From assembly GCA_963772165.1 (NCBI GenBank), contig CAVYWA010000026.1, forward strand, positions 5,609 through 69,608: a DNA stretch of 64,000 bases, written 5' to 3'. The translations under genes were made by a program, and so were the position numbers. This DNA is from JAGVPT01 sp963772165. GTDB taxonomy: Bacteria > Bacteroidota > Ignavibacteria > UBA10030 > UBA8401. Positions 37,459 through 44,883 of the stretch are shown here, piece after piece (the first letter of the stretch is position 1; each line of letters starts with the position of its first letter). The notes beneath the pieces were generated by a model, which saw only the letters and a list, made by a program, of their open reading frames with translations, searched no databases and was not told where the DNA came from.

Positions 37459-39051
37459 TCATTCGTAGTGTTTCAGCTGCGGCCACAATTCTTTCAACGG
37501 CATTTTCAAATTTCGGCAGACGTAAATCGCAAGATTGTTTTCGTACGGCATTGCGTGTTCAGTCCTCACGGTATCGGCGATGGTAACATTCTCAAATCTA
37601 TCCGTCTTGCCTTTCAAATTCCCGCCGAGAATAATCACGAGCTCCCCGGTGTAATCCCTCGGTCCCCAGAGCCAATAGTTATTGTGCGGGCCGATCGATT
37701 TCGGCAGACCGTATTTTTTTGAATAGAAATCGATCGCACCGCATCTGCCGTAATTATCCCCGAAAAGTGCACACTTCGCCTGATCCTCGGGCGATAGTGA
37801 ATGGAATACTTTTGCAATTGCCGCTGCCTTATCTTCCCAGCCGAACATATCGGCATAGAACTGGGGAAGGCTGCCCAATTGCTTCCCCTCGGCAGTCGAG
37901 GGTTTAACGCCCAGGGCATCGGCATAACGGATGTACGACTCGACGGGTAAAAGAGGAATCGTCAACGGCGCAAGAAGTATACCGGACGCAACGATGACTC
38001 CGTATACCGGCCGTACCCATCGTGCAATCCCTGACGACGTCCATCGTTCGACGGCAACACCTCCTCCGGCAAACAGTATCGAATAAGCCGGAGACAAATA
38101 TTCCGGCTTGCTGTGGCCGTTCACGAGCAGAACGACCAATGCCGTAAGATAGACAAAACCTAAAATTCTGAAACGCCGTTCTTCCTTCGAAAAGAAAAGC
38201 CAGAAGAGGCCCGAAAGCCACAACGGCAGCGTGACCGGATTCTGCACGAGTACCTGGCCTATGAGAAATATTTTCGGCGTGAGGGAAGAATATTTTTCAC
38301 CCGATGCGTTGCGTATGAACTCAAGATGAGCAAGGCCGTGAGTCGCATTCCAGATGATGAATGGAAGGAACAGCGCAAAAGCGATCACACCCGCGATATA
38401 CGGATATTCGGTTTTCAGCCATCGCCGTTCCGGCGTTGCAATGACGCTGACAAAAATTCCGAATCCGAGCCACAGGAAGCTGATCTTGTTGAGCAGACCA
38501 AGTCCAAGAAGTAATCCCAAATGCAGCCAGTATTTTTTGTCACCGGTTTTTACAAGAAGAATGAGAACGTACGCCGACCAGGCCCAGAGCAACACGTCGA
38601 ATGTGTTCATCGAAAAAAAACCATCCATGGCGAGAAAAATGAGTGAAACGACGGCAGCGAGTGAAGCGAGTCCCTGAGCGAACCTGCCTCCGCCAAGTTC
38701 ACGCGCCATGAGGCCGGTAAGAAATACCGTGGCCGCGCCGGCTATGGCTGGAAGAAAGCGAATAGCAAAAATCGAATCGCCAAAAACCATTCTGTTCAAT
38801 GCGAAGATAAATATAGAAAGAGGAGGCTGGTCGACGTACCCTGCACTGAGATGTTCGCTGCAGGCGGCGTAATACAATTCATCGCGAAATATCCCATATC
38901 CGGCAAACGCATTCGTGTAGAAATGGAGCAGCAGCTTTGCCAGGGCGAACATGAGAAGAAACAGCGTCCCGCCCGCAACGATGTCCTTTCGACCGGTAAG
39001 TGTCTCTCGGGAAAATAGTGGAGATTGCATCCAACTATGGTGTGCCGTCAT
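37459..39051 (-). CDS. GT39/ArnT-like membrane glycosyltransferase (PMT_2 domain)
   Basis: 530 residues with about 11 helices. The first periplasmic loop has YGIFRDELYYAACSEHLSAGYVDQPPLS, the catalytic Asp-Glu and the PPL motif of the dolichyl-phosphate-mannose or lipid-linked sugar transferase superfamily. Later motifs include LARELGGG-like MARELGGGRFAQGLA and LLNKISFLWL. The C-terminal 150 residues are a soluble periplasmic domain. Such enzymes move a sugar from a polyprenyl-phosphate donor to protein, lipid A or another lipid. The start overlaps the preceding lipoprotein gene stop by 4 bp, which suggests coupled translation. Confidence 0.9.
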   Translation of the reverse strand: MTAHHSWMQSPLFSRETLTGRKDIVAGGTLFLLMFALAKLLLHFYTNAFAGYGIFRDELYYAACSEHLSAGYVDQPPLSIFIFALNRMVFGDSIFAIRFLPAIAGAATVFLTGLMARELGGGRFAQGLASLAAVVSLIFLAMDGFFSMNTFDVLLWAWSAYVLILLVKTGDKKYWLHLGLLLGLGLLNKISFLWLGFGIFVSVIATPERRWLKTEYPYIAGVIAFALFLPFIIWNATHGLAHLEFIRNASGEKYSSLTPKIFLIGQVLVQNPVTLPLWLSGLFWLFFSKEERRFRILGFVYLTALVVLLVNGHSKPEYLSPAYSILFAGGGVAVERWTSSGIARWVRPVYGVIVASGILLAPLTIPLLPVESYIRYADALGVKPSTAEGKQLGSLPQFYADMFGWEDKAAAIAKVFHSLSPEDQAKCALFGDNYGRCGAIDFYSKKYGLPKSIGPHNNYWLWGPRDYTGELVIILGGNLKGKTDRFENVTIADTVRTEHAMPYENNLAIYVCRNLKMPLKELWPQLKHYE

Positions 39052-39620
39052 TTTTGCTCTTTCATATACGCCGTAAACCGGGCTGCAAAATCCGACTTCG
39101 GAGCGAAATTGTTTTCTTTCGTCTTGAGGAAGATTTCTTTCGACGCCGCAATGTTCCAGTAAACAATGGTGCTGTCCTTTCCAGGAATGACCGTGCCGTT
39201 CGTCGCAACAACGCTTTGATCCCCTTTGATAACAAATTTGAGCGTGTCATGCTGGAATTCGTGTTTGAAAACATCGCCGAGGTCGGAAAATATTGCGTGT
39301 TCTTTCCAAATAAGAACGCTGTCTTCAATCGCAAGGCTTCGATCCTTGACATACAGTCCGTCGTGCATCCGCTCGAGAAGATAGTCGTCCCCTTTCCAGG
39401 ATCGTATTGCCTCGTCAAAATCTTTTGCCTGTTTGGTCTGGTCGGACTCGTCCGATTGAACATTACGCATAACAGAGATAATTGTTCCGCTCTTTCCATC
39501 TTCATTCATCGTTATCTTGTATTCGGTTGTTTCACTGGCAAGGCAGCCAAGGCCGGCAAAAGCAAGGGAAAAGAAAAAGAGGAGAGAACAGCTCTTCGTA
39601 ACCGTGGTCGATCGTTTCAT
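39048..39620 (-). CDS. Hypothetical lipoprotein
   Basis: 190 residues, not recognised. The signal peptide ends with FAGLGC, a good lipobox. The mature chain (TEYKITMNEDGKSGTIISVMRN ... LYVKDRSLAIEDSVLIWKEHAIFSD ... HDTLKFVIKGDQSVVATNGTVIPGKDSTIVYWN) is predicted as beta-rich. Start ATG 39620 is preceded by GGAGAG; the longer open frame to 39680 is ignored. The stop overlaps the GT39 start by four bases. The protein may act with the transferase at the envelope, but nothing in the sequence shows how. Confidence 0.7.
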   Translation of the reverse strand: MKRSTTVTKSCSLLFFFSLAFAGLGCLASETTEYKITMNEDGKSGTIISVMRNVQSDESDQTKQAKDFDEAIRSWKGDDYLLERMHDGLYVKDRSLAIEDSVLIWKEHAIFSDLGDVFKHEFQHDTLKFVIKGDQSVVATNGTVIPGKDSTIVYWNIAASKEIFLKTKENNFAPKSDFAARFTAYMKEQK

Positions 39621-39760
39621 GATGACTCTCCTTACTATTGTGGATCGAAGCAAGAATTCTTCGCGCCAGCATAAGAGCAATCGTTGTGTTCAAAAGTTTA
39701 GCGATTCCTGGTGAGAGAAGCAAGGGAAGGGAGATGCGAACATTCCCTCTCCTGCAATCT

Positions 39761-39869
39761 CGTTCCCAACGTCTCGTTGGGAACGAATACCGTCCTTTAT
39801 TAACCAGAGCTGTGCTCAAGGTACGTTCCCAAACAACCTGTCCCGCAACAGCGGGAGAGTTTGGGAACG
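39761..39869. repeat. REP-like palindromes, family A (two, one with nested hairpin)
   Basis: CGTTCCCAACGTCTCGTTGG plus GAACG (39761-39785) is one palindrome. The other runs from CGTTCCCAAA at 39824 to TTTGGGAACG at 39869 and holds an internal TCCCGCAACAGCGGGA hairpin between its arms. The spacing and orientation resemble the 4156-4354 cluster. Confidence 0.85.
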
Positions 39870-39914
39870 AGAAGACATTCCCTTCCCTGAAAGGATAGGG
39901 TCGGGTGGGGTCTC

Positions 39915-40082
39915 TTATCTTATTCCCCGCTTTTTTTTCTCGATGATAACCTGCGCGTCCACCGAGGCGGCACAGAGCGGACAGATGAACCGCTTTGTTG
40001 TCTCGTTAAAATCGGGTTCGTGAGTTTGGCGGCAGTTGGGGCATTTTATCATCAGCGGCGCTTCTTCCCGGGGCTTGGGCAT
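39915..40082 (-). CDS. 55-residue zinc-ribbon protein
   Basis: A very small frame with two CxxC knuckles: IKCPNCRQTHEP and FICPLCAAS, spaced 17 residues apart, followed by a basic tail (IIEKKKRGIR). This is a plausible rubredoxin/zinc-ribbon-like fold binding one zinc. Its ATG (40082) lies 3 bp behind the stop of the RhuM-Fic gene (TAACGTATG), implying translational coupling. A role as a partner or regulator of the Fic protein is possible but not shown; a general nucleic-acid-binding zinc ribbon is the alternative. Confidence 0.7.
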   Translation of the reverse strand: MPKPREEAPLMIKCPNCRQTHEPDFNETTKRFICPLCAASVDAQVIIEKKKRGIR

Positions 40083-40085
40083 ACG

Positions 40086-41084
40086 TTAGTCTTTCAGCAA
40101 ATTCGTTATCAAAGCAATCATCAGCTCTTTTTCTCTCGGCTTGCCCTCGGCAATAAGCAGTGTAAGAGCAGTCAAAGCGGTGTCGCTAATTTTTATCGCG
40201 CTGTTATTTTTATACAATGCCTTGTTCCTTCTCAAAAACTCGAGAAAAAGAAATGCACCGCTTCTTTTATTGCCGTCTACAAACGGGTGGTCTTTAATCG
40301 TAAAATACAGGAGATGCGCCGCTTTTTCCTCAATGCTGGGATACAACTCCCGGCCGCCGAAAGTTTGATCCACCGCGCCAAGTAGTTGTTCAAGACCGTG
40401 ATCTTGTTCTGCGGCGAACAGGTCGCTCGTTTCTCCTTTGCGCAACAATTCTTTTCTCATTTCACCAAGTTTCGCGCGGACGTCCTCAAGCGTGAGAGAA
40501 ACAGATTTTTTAGACGACGTCCACTTCTCTAATTTTCCTGAATCGTATGCTTCTAGTGTTGTCCACGTATCGGCATACTGCTTAATGATCGTCAGCAACC
40601 CTTGCGCTTCATCGGACGAAAGCTTTTTATCGCGGACGCTGGTGATACGCGCAATGGTCCTTTGGAGTTCGGCAATACTTGCTGCTGTCCGGGCAAGCCC
40701 TTTTTTGTTGACGGTATACCCTTTGATGAGATGGTCCCGGAGGACATTTGTTGCCCAGATACGGAACTGAGTTCCGCGTTTCGATTTTACGCGATACCCT
40801 ACGGAAATAATCACATCAAGGTTATAGTGCTGCGTTTTATATGTTTTTCCGTCTGCCGCAGTATGTAAGAAATCCTTACATACTGATTTTTTTTGTAACT
40901 CTTTTTCCTTGAAAATATTGCCGATATGCTGCGTAATTGCCACGCGATCTCTGTCAAATAACGCCGCCATTTGCGCCTGATTCAGCCAAACGGTCCCGTT
41001 TTCTAAGCGGACATCAATTGCTTCCCGCCCGCTTTCTGTTTTGTAAATGATTACTTCGCCTCTATTTTCGAGCTGATTTTTCAT
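40086..41084 (-). CDS. RhuM-Fic/Doc fusion protein
   Basis: 332 residues. The N-terminal RhuM domain (about 1-150) shows IIYKTESGREAIDVRLENGTVWL, MAALFDRDRVAITQHIGNIF and HYNLDVIISVGYRVKSKRGTQFRIWAT, a DNA-binding-like module related to phage antirepressor/ORF6N-type proteins. The C-terminal Fic domain (about 185-325) has the active loop HPFVDGNKRSGAFLFLEF. The loop's GNKR (rather than GNGRxxR) is closer to Doc than to AMP-transferring Fic proteins, so nucleotidylation or phosphorylation are both possible. No Phd-like antitoxin is next to it. ATG 41084 is preferred to 41150, since MKNQLENRGEVI is the usual family start. The proteins are common on mobile islands, but no other island gene is seen here. 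Confidence 0.9.
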   Translation of the reverse strand: MKNQLENRGEVIIYKTESGREAIDVRLENGTVWLNQAQMAALFDRDRVAITQHIGNIFKEKELQKKSVCKDFLHTAADGKTYKTQHYNLDVIISVGYRVKSKRGTQFRIWATNVLRDHLIKGYTVNKKGLARTAASIAELQRTIARITSVRDKKLSSDEAQGLLTIIKQYADTWTTLEAYDSGKLEKWTSSKKSVSLTLEDVRAKLGEMRKELLRKGETSDLFAAEQDHGLEQLLGAVDQTFGGRELYPSIEEKAAHLLYFTIKDHPFVDGNKRSGAFLFLEFLRRNKALYKNNSAIKISDTALTALTLLIAEGKPREKELMIALITNLLKD

Positions 41085-41219
41085 AGAGCTATGGGGAAAA
41101 ATTTTCTTTGCCGAAAACTGTAATGCAGGGTGTTGTATTTTTTTCAACAAATAATCGACTATTATCGAAGATGACGATCTTCGACAGGGAAAAAATGTTA
41201 TTCTGCGCTTGATGCGAGA

Positions 41220-43718
41220 TCACTTCAACCGCATCGTCTCTTTGATCGGCAAATCCCGCGATGATGTGCCGACAAGAATTTCGTACATTCCTTTCGAGGT
41301 CGCCCATTGGTGGTCGACATCATTGTAGTACGCAAATGAAGCAGTGTTAAGATGCAGTTCGACGTTCTTTTTTTCTTTCGGCTGTAAAAAGACTTTTGTG
41401 TAGGCTTTCAATTCCTTTGTCGGACGGAGAACTTTCGCGCTGTCGTCATGAACGTACACCTGGACGACTTCTGCGCCGGCAACATCTCCCGTATTCTCCA
41501 CGCTGACGGTCACGGTGTATCCATTATCCGCACTGTTCGAGAGCGGCGTTATCTTTGCATCGGTAATCGAAAAATTCGTGTACGATAATCCGTAACCGAA
41601 CGGATACCGGACTGCGATGTTCTTCGTATCGAAATGCCGGTAGCCGACAAGGATGCCATCGCTGTATTCCGTCTCACCATTCGCTCCCGGATATGAACCG
41701 TACGCTGAACAATCTTCCCATCTCTTCGGCATGGTGACGGGGAGCTTCCCCGATGGATTGATCGTTCCCGAAAGAACCTCGGCAATGGCCTGAGCACCTT
41801 CCTGGCCGGGATACCACGCTTCCACAAGTGCGTGAACGTTGTCGATCCAATTCTCCATCACGATCTGCGCACCTGCCTCGAGAACGACGACCGTATGAGG
41901 ATTTGCCTTTGCTACCGCATTGATCAGATTCACCTGCGCTGCCGGCAGGTCTATCGACGGGCGGTCGAATCCTTCCGATTCCAGTAGCTGCGAATCACCG
42001 ACAAATAACAACACGGCATCGCTTTTTTGGGCGAGAGCAACCACACCGGGCATTTTATCCTCGCTTGGTTTCGTCATCCCGAGACGCGCAACGGCCCCTC
42101 CCTGGTTTTGATAATACTCCATTTTTATATCGTATGATTTTCCTGCCTCCATCATATAGTTTACGCTTCGTGCTTCTTCCCCATGGTCGTTCCAATTATC
42201 GATCAGCAGGCGGTTGTTAATATAGAATCGAACGCCGTCGTCCGTTGAAACGGAAAATTCGAATGTGCCGGACTCGGTCGCATGGATACTTCCCGTCCAC
42301 CGGACAGAGAAACTGTCGGCACCGATCCCCGGGGCAGGGCTTCTCTCACCCCAATCAAAATTTACCGTCGTATCAATCCGGCGCACGACAGGGTCGCCGT
42401 GTAATTCCTCGTTGGTAAAATACTCGCCGAGCAGGCCTCTCTTTCCCGGCTCGTTCGGCGGAGAAAGCAAGTCGGCGCTGATCGGTGTAATCGCTCCCGG
42501 CAATTCCACCCCGGCTGCATAGTTGAACGACACAGACTTTCCGTACATTCTCTTCAATGCTTCGAGCGGCGATTCAGCCGGGGCAGGGTTCACCATCGAA
42601 CTTCCGCCGCCGCCGGTTCGCGCGACGGCTGCGTTCGGGCCGATCACCGCGACCGACTTTATCGACGACATATGGAGCGGAAGAAGATTGTTTTCATTTT
42701 TCAGCAAAATAATTCCTGCACGCGCGACATCCAGCGCAACCGAACGCTGGGGCGCACCGTCGGCTTGCGGCTTTTCAGCCGATGCCTGGTCGAAGAGCCC
42801 AAGACGAAACATGACACGAAGGATGCGTCGGATTTTGTCGTCGATCGTCGATTCGCTCACCGTTCCAGCTTTGATGAACGGAAGGAGTTTTTCTTTATTG
42901 AGAAACTCACCGGTGGGCATTTCAAGGTCGAGGCCGTTGTTAGCGGTGGCGAGGGTGCTGTGTACGGCCCCCCAATCCGACATGACAAGCCCTTGAAACT
43001 GCCATTCCTTTTTCAACACCTCCTGGAGAAGAAATGTGTTTTCACTGCAGAAAGAACCGTTCAATTTGTTGTACGCCGACATGATTGCCATAGCTCCCCC
43101 CTCTTGAGCCGCGGCTTTGAATGCGGGGAGATATATTTCATACAGTGCGCGCTCGCCAACTTTGTTATTGATTGTGCCGCGCTCCCATTCCTGGTTGTTC
43201 GTTGCGTAATGTTTTACAGTGGCGGCAACATTCCCGCCCTGGACTCCACGGATGTACAAAACGGCAGTACCAGACGTCAGATATGGATCCTCGCCGTAGC
43301 TTTCAAAATTTCTTCCTCCTTGCGGAACCCGGTTGATGTTAATGCACGGTCCGAGAATAACATTGCGACCTTTGGCTTTTACCTCCTGCGAAATTGCCCA
43401 TCCGTATCTCCCCGCCAGCGTTGTATCCCACGTCGATGCGAGCATAATTGCTGCAGGAAACGCCGTTGATGTTCCCCATCGAACTCCAACCGGACCGTCG
43501 GTCATTTTTAACTCTGGAATGCCGAGGCGCGCATTGGGCTTGGTTCCAAAGCCCGTTCCGCCTATCATGTCGATCTTCTCTTCAAGAGTCATTTTTGAAA
43601 TCAAGTCATCAATCCTTTTTTCGACCGGAGTCTGCGGATCCTTGTATCCGCCACCAGCGGCGAAGGACAACTGAATCCCGAACGTGAGGATGAAGCAAAG
43701 TAAGAGAGAATGTTTCAT
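41220..43718 (-). CDS. GH3 beta-glucosidase with inserted PA14 domain
   Basis: 832 residues, secreted (signal peptide MKHSLLLCFILTFGIQLSFA). The GH3 barrel (about 30-320) includes KMTLEEKIDMIGG, GRNVILGPCININRVPQGGRNFESYGEDPYL, the KHYATNNQE lysine-histidine pair and the nucleophile D248 in LVMSDWGAVHST. The alpha/beta sandwich follows (NLLPL ... VAVIGPNAA). A PA14 domain is inserted at about 425-555 (GLLGEYFTNEEL, GTFEFSVSTDDGVRFYINN). The sandwich resumes with LLFVGDSQLLESEGFDRPSIDLPAAQ and the FnIII-like C-terminal domain ends at KETMRLK. Release of glucose or related beta-linked sugars from oligosaccharides in periplasm or medium is expected. It stands alone, not with the GH172/GH31 pair. 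Confidence 0.96.
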   Translation of the reverse strand: MKHSLLLCFILTFGIQLSFAAGGGYKDPQTPVEKRIDDLISKMTLEEKIDMIGGTGFGTKPNARLGIPELKMTDGPVGVRWGTSTAFPAAIMLASTWDTTLAGRYGWAISQEVKAKGRNVILGPCININRVPQGGRNFESYGEDPYLTSGTAVLYIRGVQGGNVAATVKHYATNNQEWERGTINNKVGERALYEIYLPAFKAAAQEGGAMAIMSAYNKLNGSFCSENTFLLQEVLKKEWQFQGLVMSDWGAVHSTLATANNGLDLEMPTGEFLNKEKLLPFIKAGTVSESTIDDKIRRILRVMFRLGLFDQASAEKPQADGAPQRSVALDVARAGIILLKNENNLLPLHMSSIKSVAVIGPNAAVARTGGGGSSMVNPAPAESPLEALKRMYGKSVSFNYAAGVELPGAITPISADLLSPPNEPGKRGLLGEYFTNEELHGDPVVRRIDTTVNFDWGERSPAPGIGADSFSVRWTGSIHATESGTFEFSVSTDDGVRFYINNRLLIDNWNDHGEEARSVNYMMEAGKSYDIKMEYYQNQGGAVARLGMTKPSEDKMPGVVALAQKSDAVLLFVGDSQLLESEGFDRPSIDLPAAQVNLINAVAKANPHTVVVLEAGAQIVMENWIDNVHALVEAWYPGQEGAQAIAEVLSGTINPSGKLPVTMPKRWEDCSAYGSYPGANGETEYSDGILVGYRHFDTKNIAVRYPFGYGLSYTNFSITDAKITPLSNSADNGYTVTVSVENTGDVAGAEVVQVYVHDDSAKVLRPTKELKAYTKVFLQPKEKKNVELHLNTASFAYYNDVDHQWATSKGMYEILVGTSSRDLPIKETMRLK

Positions 43719-43770
43719 GGAATTGATCCTTTGTCTATGTGAGAGAGAAATTATCCGATTCCCGAGCTAC

Positions 43771-43797
43771 CTTGTTCCCAAGTTTCATTTAGGAATG
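43771..43797. repeat. Degenerate family A palindrome
   Basis: CTTGTTCCCAAGTTTCATTT with the following AGGAATG keeps the GTTCCCAA arm and a decayed TAGGAA arm. It looks like an old copy of the 4156 and 39761 elements. A CT/GA-rich stretch with no gene follows to 43888. Confidence 0.45.
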
Positions 43798-43888
43798 CCT
43801 TTTGACCCCACCATTACCCTGGTAGGGGAGGGAATTAGTCCTCTTCTCCTCCCAGGGGGAGAGATAGAGAGGGGGTAAAAAAAATGTT

Positions 43889-44731
43889 TCATTTTTCGTC
43901 CCCGGTTCCTTTATCCCGATCCAAAACCTTTGGAATGATCAACGGCGGTTTATGCCGGGCTGAATCAGCGGCTCTTTTCCGTGACTCGCCGATTGCCGTA
44001 ATCGCGCGCTCATAGGCATCGTCGTAGGGAACTCCTTTTGCCATCAGCTCCCGCTCGTACAATTCTGTCGCGATGGAGAACTCCGTTTCCTCGCACGAAA
44101 TTTGTCCGTCGATCCAAATTTCGTTCGAAGGAATGAAATGACATGCGAGGTCGTTGTCGCTCAGCCCAAAATCGGGATAAATGTCCCGGCGCACCGCAGC
44201 ACCGTCGACGATCCAGATGGAAATGTCTCCGCGGTTTCCAAGCGGAACGCGGTAGATGTTGTGAAGAGCTATCGAATCCGGGAGTTCCGCTATTTCTTTC
44301 ACACCGTCGCAATCCGTCGGCGAAACGCGGGGAAGTTCTCGTTCGTGTGCATGCGACAGAGAATCGTCCGAGCGGCGCATGGCGCGCTCGAGCTCCAGTG
44401 CACGATTGTGCGCATCGTCGTACGAGATTCCTTGCCGGGCCATCAACGAGCGCTCGAGGGATTCATGGGCGACCGTGTATTCGAACTCCTGCGCAGCGAT
44501 TGCATTATCAATCCATATCTCATTATGCGGGATGAACGGATACCGTTGAGGATTTCCCCCGTATAAAAAGGCCGGGTACAAATCACGCCGCACGACAGCG
44601 CCGTCGACGATCCACACATTGAAGCCTTCCTTCATCCCCAAATGAAGCCGGTATACCCCGCTGACGCGTTGAGCCGACGCATCACCGCCGAGGAGGAGGA
44701 AAAGAAGTAACGGTAGAATGTATTTGTTCAT
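43889..44731 (-). CDS. Secreted protein with two tandem copies of a domain carrying an HExxE-like helix
   Basis: 280 residues, function unknown. A signal peptide (residues 1-20, ending DASAQ) precedes two clear repeats of about 95 residues: 25-120 and 158-253. Both share VYRLHLG/IYRVPLG, NVWIVDGAVVRRDLYP / SIWIVDGAAVRRDIYP, a PFIPHNEIWID / HFIPSNEIWID strand, and a helix ending in LMARQGISYDDAHNRA / LMAKGVPYDDAYERA. The helix in copy one holds AHESLERS (HExxE at 89-93), while copy two has ATELYERE, with His replaced by Thr. The HE(x)2E(R)-x-LM-G-x2-Y-x2-AH layout resembles putative zinc-peptidase-like domains found in phage and plasmid proteins, but I cannot name the family with confidence. 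An internal duplication followed by decay of one metal site is the simplest reading. Confidence 0.65.
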   Translation of the reverse strand: MNKYILPLLLFLLLGGDASAQRVSGVYRLHLGMKEGFNVWIVDGAVVRRDLYPAFLYGGNPQRYPFIPHNEIWIDNAIAAQEFEYTVAHESLERSLMARQGISYDDAHNRALELERAMRRSDDSLSHAHERELPRVSPTDCDGVKEIAELPDSIALHNIYRVPLGNRGDISIWIVDGAAVRRDIYPDFGLSDNDLACHFIPSNEIWIDGQISCEETEFSIATELYERELMAKGVPYDDAYERAITAIGESRKRAADSARHKPPLIIPKVLDRDKGTGDEK

Positions 44732-44883
44732 GGTATTGGGGAGGCGGTACGTTTAACTTGTAAGATATGGGCTCCGAGTTATATTTTACAGCTATCAAAT
44801 CGTGAAATGTAACACGCGATACGCTTAACACATAAAATAAAACGCATAACTATGGACTCAGAACTTCTGGCTTACAACCGCAT

